Assembly (NCBI GenBank): GCA_002841625.1
Contig: PHAG01000008.1
Span: forward strand, 124,001 to 188,000
Length of the DNA stretch: 64,000 nucleotides
Direction: 5' to 3'
Origin: Firmicutes bacterium HGW-Firmicutes-1
GTDB lineage: Bacteria; Bacillota; Clostridia; Lachnospirales; Vallitaleaceae
Part shown: positions 1-7,798 of the stretch, piece by piece
How positions within the stretch are numbered: the first letter of the stretch is position 1
How the letters are laid out: every line of letters starts with the position of its first letter
The notes under the pieces: generated by a model
Told to the model about the DNA's origin: nothing
Database searches by the model: none
Seen by the model: the letters and a program-made list of their open reading frames with translations, nothing else
Program-made: the position numbers and the translations under genes

Positions 1-47
1 CAATAAAGTTAATATATTGAGTCGCGTTTTGAATTCCATAACCTTTT

Positions 48-302
48 ATGGAATGGAGAATAAATATAAGAAAAAATTTGATTATTTGGGTATTTGCAGC
101 AGTGCTTGTTATTATTGCAATCTATACTGTGAAAAACAATCAAGACAAACAAATTACAGAAAATACAAATTCGAACAAAGGGAAAAATATTTCCGATAAC
201 AAAAAGGAGCAAAGCCAAGAAAGTAATCCTTCTAAAATCAAACAAAAAAGTGATCTTAGATATTTCAAGATCACTTTTAAGTATTGTAGTTTACGACATT
301 GA
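48..302 (+). CDS. Possible small membrane-anchored peptide (weak call)
   Basis: An 84-residue frame with a hydrophobic segment at about residues 9-25 (LIIWVFAAVLVIIAIY) followed by a Lys/Asn/Ser-rich hydrophilic tail. The segment would make a plausible single transmembrane anchor or signal. Against it, there is no convincing ribosome binding site before the ATG at 48, and the frame runs through the inverted repeat at 246-278 that probably ends the opposing gene. The last 25 or so residues therefore look non-coding. It may be the remnant of a longer gene. I do not recognise a family. Confidence 0.3.
   Translation: MEWRINIRKNLIIWVFAAVLVIIAIYTVKNNQDKQITENTNSNKGKNISDNKKEQSQESNPSKIKQKSDLRYFKITFKYCSLRH
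246..278 (-). terminator. Terminator of the CxxxC miniprotein genes
   Basis: A perfect 12-bp inverted repeat, AAAAGTGATCTT with a 9-nt loop, lies just past the stop of the 66-residue minus-strand gene and is followed on that strand by a T-rich stretch. It can also act on transcripts from the left. Confidence 0.75.
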
Positions 303-491
303 TGGATTTTGTAGTTCTTGAATCGAATATTGACATTCCTCAATACATAATTTTAGATGATGAGAGCCTTCTCTTAACATCATTTTTTCTTGAGGATTTG
401 TCGATTGTTCAGACATAGTATTAAGCTTTTTGACCGTTTGTTCACAGTTTTGCATACAAGTTTGAATATCATTTACTGCACTAGTTGCCAT
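291..491 (-). CDS. CxxxC two-helix miniprotein, copy 2 (66 aa)
   Basis: A 66-residue protein of two predicted helices around a Pro/Asn turn near residue 33. It carries CMQNC (C12, C16) and CIEEC (C49, C53), so Cys pairs sit one helical turn apart, and the first two Cys are 33 residues from the second two. It is also Met- and His-containing (HH just before C49). The gene upstream (535-708) has the same Cys spacing, so the two are paralogues. Paired CxxxC helices resemble Cys-lined helical bundles of copper-storage-type proteins, and the overall fold size resembles DUF1657 proteins of spore formers. Both parallels are inference. The ribosome binding site AAGGAG lies inside the palindrome AGGAGATCTCCT. 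Confidence 0.75.
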   Translation of the reverse strand: MATSAVNDIQTCMQNCEQTVKKLNTMSEQSTNPQEKMMLREGSHHLKLCIEECQYSIQELQNPSMS

Positions 492-534
492 GACAGGAGA
501 TCTCCTTTTTAAAAGATTTTAAAGACATATTGTT

Positions 535-708
535 TTATTGCATTGAAACATTTTCACATTGACGTATACACATCTCAATATGACCAGCTCCCAAAGTGAG
601 CATTTCTCTAATATTTGATTTTGGGATAGCGTTTGCTGATGAACGAATCATGTTAGCTGCATTGGTGCAATCATCAATGCATTGTTGAATATCTTGTTTT
701 GATGTCAA
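535..708 (-). CDS. CxxxC two-helix miniprotein, copy 1 (57 aa, TTG start)
   Basis: A short gene starting at TTG 708, supported by GGGAGG seven bases upstream. The 57-residue product has CIDDC (C10, C14) and CIRQC (C47, C51), the same 33-residue separation as the next gene downstream, with a shared GxGHxxxC-like approach to the second pair (GAGHIEMC here, GSHHLKLC there). It is helical, short and Met-containing. The two genes are 43 bp apart on the same strand and probably co-transcribed to the terminator at 246-278. Function unknown. A metal- or redox-linked role is plausible from the Cys geometry only. It could be missed by annotation because of its length and TTG start. Confidence 0.75.
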   Translation of the reverse strand: MTSKQDIQQCIDDCTNAANMIRSSANAIPKSNIREMLTLGAGHIEMCIRQCENVSMQ

Positions 709-868
709 AATAATACCTCCCTTCTAATAAATTTCTAAATAGATACAGTTATTTGCTACAAGTAATAACATATATTAGTATTTAAAAAAAATAATAACTT
801 TATCCGTTAATTTGAAATAATGAGTATGTTTTTAAATTATTGTCCTGATATAATTTTTTTAAGTCCTG

Positions 869-1126
869 CTATAGCTGAGTAACCTGCTGCATTTTTCCAT
901 CTCTCATTTCAGTAAACATCTGCCGTACTTCCGCATTTACCATACGTACTGCTGCTAAACTTGCAATCCCTGCTGCTACAAGGTAGTTGTGACCTGAAAG
1001 TATCGACAATTGCCGCTGTCTCATATATCTTGTAGTAATAATAAGTGCTATATATAGCAGTATTGCTCTTATAGAAAAAGCCCAAAACGGGAGCTCTTTA
1101 GCCCCAAACCATAAATCCTTCCACAT
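869..1126 (-). CDS. DUF421/YetF-like membrane protein, N-terminal part only
   Basis: An 85-residue product with two hydrophobic segments (about 14-32 and 45-60) joined by the basic stretch RYMRQRQLSILSGHNYLV. This matches my memory of the N-terminal membrane half of DUF421 (YetF) proteins, where a GKRQxxxLSxxDxVV segment is typical. Full-length members are about 200 residues or more and carry a soluble C-terminal domain that is absent here. The stop at 869 is followed by unrelated AT-rich sequence, so this is either a stand-alone membrane domain or a truncated gene. DUF421 proteins are known neighbours of small helical spore proteins in Bacillus spoVA-2mob operons, which makes the adjacent miniproteins interesting. 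Confidence 0.6.
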   Translation of the reverse strand: MWKDLWFGAKELPFWAFSIRAILLYIALIITTRYMRQRQLSILSGHNYLVAAGIASLAAVRMVNAEVRQMFTEMRDGKMQQVTQL

Positions 1127-1320
1127 CTTACATCGCCTTGGTTTATAGTTTCATACAACATCTTCACTTTTATTCTTAGTAGGTACAATTAAATGGAAAT
1201 GGGTTAACAATCCATATATTTTGTCATAGCTTTGGTGATAATTATTTATCTACATATAAACTTCATAAATGTTGTTTATAATAATGGCATTAGTAAAAAA
1301 AATATTGATGGAGGATTATC

Positions 1321-1470
1321 ATGAAAAAATTAGTGCAACTTAAACTGGATTTTAATGAGTCAGTTTCATCAGGTGACAAGAATCAGATTCTTGTAATAAG
1401 TAAGAGGCTTGATAAGCTAATTGATGATTTCATTAAGAAGAGTATACATATTGAGTTAAAGAAAAATTGA
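1321..1470 (+). CDS. Spo0E-like aspartyl-phosphate phosphatase (49 aa)
   Basis: A 49-residue gene with GGAGG six bases before ATG 1321. The core NQILVISKRLDKLIDDF carries the SxxxD signature (SKRLD) of Spo0E-like phosphatases, small helical hairpins that remove phosphate from Spo0A and so hold back sporulation. Length and motif position fit short family members. It stands alone between the divergent DUF421-like gene and rpoN. Its partner in this organism cannot be read from the window. Confidence 0.75.
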   Translation: MKKLVQLKLDFNESVSSGDKNQILVISKRLDKLIDDFIKKSIHIELKKN

Positions 1471-1540
1471 CTGGTAAAGATTCCTTAAATAATAATTACC
1501 GGAGTACTAATACTTATATAACAATCAAGTAGGTGGGATA

Positions 1541-2881
1541 ATGAATACTTCTCAAGGAAATCAGCTAATACAAAATCAGCGCTTGACACTTACCCCTAAA
1601 ATGATAGAAGAACTGAAACTATTGCATATGTGTAGCATTGAATTATGCCAATATATTGGGGAGGTATTAAATGAAAATCCGCTACTAGAGAGTGATCAAA
1701 AGAATGATTGGATAGAAAAACATGCTGAATATTGTCGTCTAAACAATGAAAAGACATATGCGAATTTTAATGACGCTGATCAAGCTTCAATAGATTATAC
1801 TGAATATACGGAAGCGCCTATATCTCTAAGGCAGTATTTGATTTCACAGCTAGGTGAAATTAAGATAGATTGTTTATCCAGAAAGATTGCAGAGTATATT
1901 ATTCAATGCATAGATGATAAGGGTTATTTTGAAGAAAATCTTTCGGAAGTTGGAATATCAATAGGTGCACCCTTAAAAAGAGTTGTAAAAGCATTAAAGC
2001 TTGTTCAGAATTTAGAACCAGCAGGTATAGGTGCAAGAAATCTAAAAGAATGTTTGCTATTGCAGTTAAAAAGAAGAAATATAATGAATCCTGAATTGAA
2101 AATGATCATTGAAGGGCATCTTGATTTATTGGCTGAGCATCGCTATAAGGAGATTGCTAAAAGGATTTCTATTAAAGAAGAGCAGGTTATAAGTTTACAT
2201 CAAGTTTTAAGAGATTTAAATCCAAAGCCAGGAATACAATTTTCAGGGCATACAATGAACTATGTTATACCTGAGTTGATCGTTAATGAGAGAGATGGTA
2301 AATATATAGTAGAGTTTATTGATGAATTAGTTCCATTACTTAAAATTAACACCTTTTATAAAGGATTAATGAAAAGTACAGAGTGTGGCTCAGAGGAAAT
2401 GAACTATATTAAAACAAAAATTATGAAAGCCACCGAAATTATTCAAGCCATTGAACAAAGAAAAAAGACGATCTTGGCAACGGCAAATTTTATTGTTCAA
2501 TATCAGGAAGGTTTTTTTAGAAAGGGGTATTCTTATCTGAAGCCAATGACGATGAAAATGGTTTCGAGTAGTATGGGTGTTCATGAGTCAACAATTAGTA
2601 GAACTGTAAATCAAAAATATATACAAACGAGTAGAGGTATTTTTGAACTAAAGTTCTTTTTTTCTTCTAGTCTAGAGGCATCAGGAGGTCAAGATGTTTC
2701 ATCTACATCTGTGAAAGAGCTTATTAAGTTGCTGGTACTTGAAGAGAATAAAAAAACCCCCTTAAGTGACATGGATATTGTTACTAGGCTTAAAGAGAAG
2801 GGTATTCATATTGCAAGAAGAACTATATCAAAATATAGGGAAGAGCTTATGATTCCTTCTTCAAGTAAGCGGAAATTATAA
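1541..2881 (+). CDS. rpoN: RNA polymerase sigma-54 factor, copy 1
   Basis: A 446-residue sigma-54. The Gln/Leu-rich region I at the N-terminus (QNQRLTLTPKMIEELKLLHM) contacts activators and core. A core-binding region follows at about 80-280, then an HTH near 330-385 (MGVHESTISRTVNQKYIQT), and the RpoN box near the C-terminus, ARRTISKYREELMIPSS, which reads the -24 element. The family consensus is ARRTVAKYRE, so the box is intact. The start is supported by AGGTGGG upstream of ATG 1541. A second, divergent sigma-54 gene lies at 17988-19367. This copy has no sigma-54 activator next to it and is followed by the DUF2933-like and Met-rich genes. Confidence 0.95.
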   Translation: MNTSQGNQLIQNQRLTLTPKMIEELKLLHMCSIELCQYIGEVLNENPLLESDQKNDWIEKHAEYCRLNNEKTYANFNDADQASIDYTEYTEAPISLRQYLISQLGEIKIDCLSRKIAEYIIQCIDDKGYFEENLSEVGISIGAPLKRVVKALKLVQNLEPAGIGARNLKECLLLQLKRRNIMNPELKMIIEGHLDLLAEHRYKEIAKRISIKEEQVISLHQVLRDLNPKPGIQFSGHTMNYVIPELIVNERDGKYIVEFIDELVPLLKINTFYKGLMKSTECGSEEMNYIKTKIMKATEIIQAIEQRKKTILATANFIVQYQEGFFRKGYSYLKPMTMKMVSSSMGVHESTISRTVNQKYIQTSRGIFELKFFFSSSLEASGGQDVSSTSVKELIKLLVLEENKKTPLSDMDIVTRLKEKGIHIARRTISKYREELMIPSSSKRKL

Positions 2882-2996
2882 ATAAAAAATCAATGTTAAA
2901 ATGCATTATTATAAATATTTTGCTTATAATGAAATCTTCATAAAAACCACACAAATATTTCATATACTTGTCATAACAAAAATAGGAGGCAAAAAA

Positions 2997-3236
2997 ATGA
3001 ATAAACATTGTGCAGAAAACAAACTTCATAAGGTTTTAATGGTTCTCTGCTGTGCTATACCAATTATTATTTTAGGTGTACTATATTTAGGGAAGGTTCA
3101 AGGAACATCATGGGGAAGTATGTTAAGTTTTGCTGCAATATTATTATGCCCACTACTGCATTTGATAATGATGCCATTAATGATGAGACGTAATAAAAAA
3201 GAAAGTACGGGAGAAAATAACTCAAGCTGTCATTAG
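2997..3236 (+). CDS. DUF2933-like small membrane protein
   Basis: A 79-residue protein starting at ATG 2997, which has AGGAGG at proper spacing. The frame extends further upstream but has no ribosome binding site there. Two hydrophobic helices (about 12-30 and 40-60) enclose a short loop, and the second ends in LLCPLLHLIMMPLMM. That CPLxHLxMM pattern is what I recall for DUF2933 proteins, small membrane proteins often found near heavy-metal (copper) handling genes. The C-terminus is polar and ends in Cys-His. It opens the run toward the YVTN lipoprotein and the Met-rich cluster. Confidence 0.7.
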   Translation: MNKHCAENKLHKVLMVLCCAIPIIILGVLYLGKVQGTSWGSMLSFAAILLCPLLHLIMMPLMMRRNKKESTGENNSSCH

Positions 3237-3332
3237 TCAAAAAGGGCAAGAACGAAGTAAATGAAGTAAATGTTTTGAATACTATTTATATTAATTCGAA
3301 TACTATAATTAAAAATTTATGGAGGTATTAAA

Positions 3333-4412
3333 ATGAAAAAAACAATTCTTGTGGTTGTTTTATTATTCACTATAATCTTGACCGTTGCTTGTTCTCCAAA
3401 ACAGACAAGCCCAAATTCAGAAACCCAACCAGAGGTTGAACCTGAAACAACGACTGAAGATGATATGGTAAAGGAAGATATGCCAGAGTATTTTGTATAT
3501 ACTGCAAATGAAGATGATGCAACAGTTTCTGTTATAAACATGGCAACCATGGAAACTACTACAACGATCTCAGTTGGTCAAGGACCTCATAATGTTCAAG
3601 TTTCACCAGATGGAAAGTATGTTTATGTGGCGGAGAATAAGGACAACACAGTTTCAGCCATAGATACATCTAACAATTCTGTAGTTAAAACAATAAGTGT
3701 AGGAGAAGGCCCTAGTCATGTCATTTTTTCACCAGATTCAAGCACTGCTTATGTGACTGTTAATGAAATGGCAGAAGATGAAACTGATTCAGATGATATG
3801 GATATGAAAACCACTGGAAATGTATACGTGATTAATGTCACAAGTGGTAATATTGAGACGAAAATCCCAGTTGGTTATATGCCTCATGGCTTAAGATTTT
3901 CATCTGATAATAAATATATTTTTGTAGCAAACAATGATTCCGATAATGTTTCTGTTATTGATGTAGCCACTAATCAAGTAACAAAAACAATTGAGGTCGG
4001 AAAGAAACCTGTGCAAGTTGCACCTACTCCAGACGGTAAATTTGTATTTGTATCCTTAAATGAGGATCATAGTGTTGCGGTTATTGATACGGCGACGTTG
4101 GAAGTAATTAAGACGATTCCTGTAGGCAAAAATCCTATACAACTATCTTCAACTCCAGATAGCAAATTTATTTATGTAGCAAATACAGAATCTGATAACA
4201 TAAGTGTTATTGATACAGCTACCCAATCCGTAATTAGTTTTATTCCGGCGGGAGATAAAGCACATGGAGTAGCTATTTCAAAAGATGGTAGTACAGTTTT
4301 TGTAACCAACACAGGTGCAAATAATATTACAGTAGTTGATACAGCAACAAACTCGGTTATTGATACTATTTCAGCAGGAAAAGCACCAAATGGCGTTACA
4401 ATAATGGAATAA
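3333..4412 (+). CDS. YVTN-repeat beta-propeller lipoprotein
   Basis: A 359-residue lipoprotein. A signal peptide ends in the lipobox LTVAC with Cys20 as lipidation site, then a short acidic linker to about 50. About seven repeats of roughly 40 residues follow, each with a V(Y/F)V(A/T)(N/E)xxxxxVxVID core and a PDGKYVYVAN-type turn. This is the YVTN/YncE beta-propeller family, extracellular scaffolds or ligand-binding surfaces without a common enzymatic activity. GGAGG precedes ATG 3333 and a hairpin terminator follows at 4470-4506. Its position before a Met-rich membrane operon suggests, but does not prove, a shared envelope role. Confidence 0.9.
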   Translation: MKKTILVVVLLFTIILTVACSPKQTSPNSETQPEVEPETTTEDDMVKEDMPEYFVYTANEDDATVSVINMATMETTTTISVGQGPHNVQVSPDGKYVYVAENKDNTVSAIDTSNNSVVKTISVGEGPSHVIFSPDSSTAYVTVNEMAEDETDSDDMDMKTTGNVYVINVTSGNIETKIPVGYMPHGLRFSSDNKYIFVANNDSDNVSVIDVATNQVTKTIEVGKKPVQVAPTPDGKFVFVSLNEDHSVAVIDTATLEVIKTIPVGKNPIQLSSTPDSKFIYVANTESDNISVIDTATQSVISFIPAGDKAHGVAISKDGSTVFVTNTGANNITVVDTATNSVIDTISAGKAPNGVTIME

Positions 4413-4469
4413 GTTAATTGCGAAAGCTTTATAGTAAGTCATCTCTTTCATATGATTTAACATAGACAT

Positions 4470-4506
4470 CCTGAATTTTAAGTTTCGAAATTCAGGGTGT
4501 TTTTTG
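4470..4506 (+). terminator. Terminator after the YVTN lipoprotein
   Basis: CCTGAATTT and AAATTCAGG form a 9-bp stem with a 9-nt loop, followed by GTGTTTTTT. Confidence 0.85.
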
Positions 4507-4670
4507 CGTTCTTTTATTGACAATAAGAAACCTACAGAAGTTGTTAGAAAACTGGTAAATTATAACAAAGGGTTTTTTATGAAAATAATCGTATATTTTT
4601 ATGTTTTATATATAACAATATAAGTGGGATTGAAATTATCCATACTGCTTTTATGATGGAGGGCACTAAG

Positions 4671-5813
4671 GTGAAGTTTTTAAAAGGGTTGTTTACTTTC
4701 TTTGTAATATTGGTTATTTTAGGAGGTTTAGTTTATATTGGTTACGCCGTTCTCGAGAGAGATATATTTCAATTACGTGTTGACACTACTCCAAACGCTC
4801 AGATGGAAGAAACGAATCAAGACAATATGAATATGAAAGGCATGGATAATTCGGCTCAAGAAAATGTTAAACCTGCATTACCAAATCCTTATGATGCGCA
4901 AAATAGGGAGAAAATGACTCAAGCTATAGGTATGATTGATCAGGCGTTAGAATTAATTACAATTGATCCTTATTCTAAAGCCACAATGCCTAGTTCAAAG
5001 GATTCAATGCAAATGGATAGTATGCAAGGACAAGAGCAAGGAAATGGTACAATCAATATCTATCCAAGTGATAACAGTTCAGTTAACATTGGACCGTCAG
5101 AAAACAATACGGATTCTGCAAATAACGAAGTAAACGCTACAGATGCTATGCAGGGAAATATGGACAGCATGACCATGAATCAAAGCAATAACTATGTTTA
5201 TGATCAAGGAAAACTACAACAGCTTCATAGTGGTATATTTACGATGGCACAAGGTGTCTTAGCAATAAATGAATTAAATGATGATCTTATTGAACAATCT
5301 ATGATGGTAGAAACAAATCCGTTAAGTTATCAAACCTATGTTTTAAGATATAGCACTGCTTTAAAGAATAAAACAAATTTAGAAAATGCTGTAGAAATGT
5401 TAAGCCAAGCCTCAGTGCTCATTAATATAAACCCTTATGCATCACAAAACGGATATGCTTATAACAATGATTCTATGAAGCAGCTTCATGAAGGCATTTA
5501 TAAACTGGCACAGGGTATGGCGTTGTTAAAAAGTTTAAATAATGATTTTACAACTCAAATGACATCAGCCACATTGCAAGCACAAAACATTGTATATAAT
5601 AATCAAATAAGTGTAGATGATATGGGGTATATGGGATATGGGATGTTTGAAAACATAAGTATATCTACAGTAATTAATTTAGTTATTATAGTTTTGGTGG
5701 CTGGATTAATTATAGGTATCTTAGGTGCAATATCAAGTTTATTTAAGAAAAACAAAAAAAATATAATTGTCAATCGAGATTATGAAGAGCACAGCCCTAC
5801 GGAAAGGGGATGA
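4671..5813 (+). CDS. Met-rich bitopic membrane protein with internal duplication
   Basis: A 380-residue protein. I choose GTG 4671 because GGAGGG lies eight bases before it. The in-frame ATG at 4653 precedes that site. One transmembrane helix lies at about 5-25 and another near 330-358. Between them is an outside domain with Met-rich linkers (MNMKGMD, DSMQMDSMQ, MDSMTMN). Two related units share the pattern A...QA..LI.I.PY ... QLH.GI..(M/L)AQG ... LN.D...Q, around residues 75-205 and 235-305. Methionine clusters of this MxM/MxxM type can bind Cu(I) or Ag(I); that is established for other copper proteins and only inferred here. No family recognised. It overlaps the next gene by 4 bp (ATGA). 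Confidence 0.8.
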   Translation: MKFLKGLFTFFVILVILGGLVYIGYAVLERDIFQLRVDTTPNAQMEETNQDNMNMKGMDNSAQENVKPALPNPYDAQNREKMTQAIGMIDQALELITIDPYSKATMPSSKDSMQMDSMQGQEQGNGTINIYPSDNSSVNIGPSENNTDSANNEVNATDAMQGNMDSMTMNQSNNYVYDQGKLQQLHSGIFTMAQGVLAINELNDDLIEQSMMVETNPLSYQTYVLRYSTALKNKTNLENAVEMLSQASVLININPYASQNGYAYNNDSMKQLHEGIYKLAQGMALLKSLNNDFTTQMTSATLQAQNIVYNNQISVDDMGYMGYGMFENISISTVINLVIIVLVAGLIIGILGAISSLFKKNKKNIIVNRDYEEHSPTERG

Positions 5814-6592
5814 AGCACATAATGAAAAATGATTGGATAATTAGAAACTTACTAAGCGTAATACTTGGAGCAATTGCATTTGGATTACTATTTAATATAT
5901 TTACAGGAGGTGGAAATGCTATGAACGAAAATATGATGGGAAATGGAATTGGATCATATGGAAATTCTATAAATGGATTTTTAGCTAGTTTACTTGTTTT
6001 ACTTGTGAAATTTCTTATGATTGTTCTTGTAATAGCAATCGTAGTTGGAGTTGTAATGTGGATTAAAAACAATTTATTTAAAGATACGCATATAAATATT
6101 TCTCAAGCAATCAATCACGATCCAATATTAAAAGCAATATTTGGTATTACAGTTGTTGTATTTGGTATTGTTCTTATAGGTTGGGTGTTTAACAATTTTG
6201 TTAATCCTAGTATGGGTTATGGTTATGGTATGGGGAATATGGATGGAAACAGTATGAATTATGCAAATGGACAAGGCATGATGAATGGATCAGGTATAAA
6301 TATGAATGGATTTAATACCACATTTGGCATAACAGGAGTTGTATCACTTTTAATTAAAGTATTATCCTATGTATTTATAATTTCTTTGATATTGGGTTTA
6401 GTTGCATATTTGAAGAAGCAATATGAAGCTGGAAGCTTTGATTTTCTAAAAGCAACGACTAATCAAGTTAATGCAGGTTCAGTTAATACAAGTCCAGTTG
6501 CATCAATCATTACGAACCCGAATATGGATCAAAAAACTGAACAAAAAATAGATCAAAAAACAGAAATAAAAACCGATCAAAAACCAAAATAA
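5810..6592 (+). CDS. Four-helix membrane protein with Gly/Asn/Met-rich loops
   Basis: A 260-residue product with four predicted transmembrane helices (about 13-31, 57-84, 105-128, 180-205). Two external loops are low complexity and Met-rich: NAMNENMMGNGIGSYGN, and a loop at about 137-167 beginning GYGYGMGNMDGNSMN. The C-terminus is polar and Gln/Lys-rich (DQKTEQKIDQKTE). The start overlaps the stop of the previous gene, so translation is probably coupled; ATG 5822 is an alternative start. The architecture looks like a duplicated two-helix unit with a loop in each half. No family recognised. Confidence 0.8.
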   Translation: MKHIMKNDWIIRNLLSVILGAIAFGLLFNIFTGGGNAMNENMMGNGIGSYGNSINGFLASLLVLLVKFLMIVLVIAIVVGVVMWIKNNLFKDTHINISQAINHDPILKAIFGITVVVFGIVLIGWVFNNFVNPSMGYGYGMGNMDGNSMNYANGQGMMNGSGINMNGFNTTFGITGVVSLLIKVLSYVFIISLILGLVAYLKKQYEAGSFDFLKATTNQVNAGSVNTSPVASIITNPNMDQKTEQKIDQKTEIKTDQKPK

Positions 6593-6626
6593 TAAAAAAT
6601 GATGGCACTGTAAGGGAGAATATAGG

Positions 6627-7145
6627 GTGAAAACAAGGTTTGACTTTATCATTCATTGGCTTTGGACAATTGTATTTGCCATATTAGCCGTTAGCGGTAT
6701 TGCAATGATAGGAGTAAAGTATGGTTGGATTTTAAATTATGATATTTCTTCAGCAGATTTAACACATCGTATAGTTGCGGCAGTATTTGTAATTCTTACA
6801 TCTATAACCATTGGTTATGAAGTAATACGTGGAATCAAGAATGATGAAAAAAAGTTAGCATGGTTGATTATCGGAAAAAGTGGATATCAACTCTTTACCT
6901 TTATAACAACCTTAATTTTTATTATTACAGGAGTGATAATTTGGGTGTGTATGGGTACAAATTCAAATATGTCAGCTATAGCTTTTTCACTATATATTCA
7001 CGAAAAGTTAACTTATGTTGTTGTTGCAAGTGTTATATGGCATATATATGAAAAATGCCATGCACTTACTTGGAATAAGAAGTTAGTTAAATGTAATTTG
7101 GTTAAAGAGAGGAAAAAGGACGATGATGCAAAAGGCATGGTTTAA
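6627..7145 (+). CDS. b-type cytochrome, cytochrome b561/formate dehydrogenase gamma-like
   Basis: A 172-residue protein with four transmembrane helices, starting at GTG 6627 after AAGGGAG. The first helix begins RFDFIIHWLWTIVF and continues to SGIAM, and the second begins LTHRIVAAVF. Both match the R..HW / L.HR pattern of b-type cytochrome membrane subunits, with H10 and H47 as likely haem ligands. H125 and H139 in the last helices could complete one or two sites. Such subunits pass electrons between quinone and an outside or inside partner. No partner oxidoreductase is visible; the neighbours are Met-rich membrane proteins. It overlaps the next gene by 23 bp. Confidence 0.8.
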   Translation: MKTRFDFIIHWLWTIVFAILAVSGIAMIGVKYGWILNYDISSADLTHRIVAAVFVILTSITIGYEVIRGIKNDEKKLAWLIIGKSGYQLFTFITTLIFIITGVIIWVCMGTNSNMSAIAFSLYIHEKLTYVVVASVIWHIYEKCHALTWNKKLVKCNLVKERKKDDDAKGMV

Positions 7146-7428
7146 AACATTTATATGGTTTGTTTCAACCGCCATGTTCTTCCTTATATCAAGCATTATA
7201 ATATCTGAGTTTAGTCCTGAACCATCTGAGCAAGAAGTAATGGCCTATATGGCTGGAATGATGCAAGCTATGGAAACGTCATTAATGGGACTTTCAATGA
7301 CTATTGAACAAGATGTAGAATTAAAACGCTTCATTTTAAACGCAACATCAATTACTTTCCCTCTTGTTTTTATAGGCATAGCAGGGGGTATTTTCATTAG
7401 AGTTACTAGGAGGAAAAATAGTGGTTAA
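7123..7428 (+). CDS. Small two-helix membrane protein
   Basis: A 101-residue protein starting at ATG 7123 or the adjacent ATG 7126 (AAGGA just upstream, inside the previous gene). Hydrophobic helices lie at about 8-27 and 75-93. The outside loop contains MAYMAGMMQAMETSLMGLSM, again unusually rich in Met. It overlaps both neighbours, so it belongs to the same translationally coupled operon. No family recognised. Confidence 0.75.
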   Translation: MMQKAWFKTFIWFVSTAMFFLISSIIISEFSPEPSEQEVMAYMAGMMQAMETSLMGLSMTIEQDVELKRFILNATSITFPLVFIGIAGGIFIRVTRRKNSG

Positions 7429-7798
7429 AAAAAAGTTGGCCTTTATAAAACTTTCAGCTTTCTTTGGAATGATAACTCTTTTAACTATATTTTTCTTATG
7501 GGGTAATAAATCTAGTACAACTTCACCTGCTAGTATGATGGGACAAAGTATGGGAGACATGATGAGTGGTGAGCATTTACAAGACATTACAGTCAGAGAG
7601 CTTATACTACAACAAGATCAAATAGAAGAATCTCAAGATATAGATTCACAAGCAAGTCATCATAGTTCCGAAGGATTTCTTAAAACAGCCCACTATTTAT
7701 CAACAGCAACGATAGTAATTTTGCTTCCATTTATACTAGCTGGAACGATCTTTCTAGCAATCATCTGGCTAAATACAAAATCGGAGGTAAAAAGGTGA
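7421..7798 (+). CDS. Small two-helix Met/His-containing membrane protein
   Basis: A 125-residue protein starting at GTG 7421, eight bases inside the preceding gene, with AGGAGG upstream. Helices lie at about 8-27 and 92-117, with an outside loop containing ASMMGQSMGDMMSGEH and a later SHH. It has the same two-helix plan and Met-cluster loop as the gene before it, suggesting an old duplication. Its stop overlaps the next start (GTGA). No family recognised. Confidence 0.75.
   Translation: MVKKKLAFIKLSAFFGMITLLTIFFLWGNKSSTTSPASMMGQSMGDMMSGEHLQDITVRELILQQDQIEESQDIDSQASHHSSEGFLKTAHYLSTATIVILLPFILAGTIFLAIIWLNTKSEVKR

Noticed and set aside
1127-1320. Further small gene between the DUF421-like and Spo0E-like genes
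   Set aside because: No frame with both start and ribosome binding site; AT-rich promoter-like region only.
5797-6072. Minus-strand open frame opposite the Met-rich membrane genes
   Set aside because: No ribosome binding site and no recognisable domain; a shadow of the biased coding sequence on the other strand.
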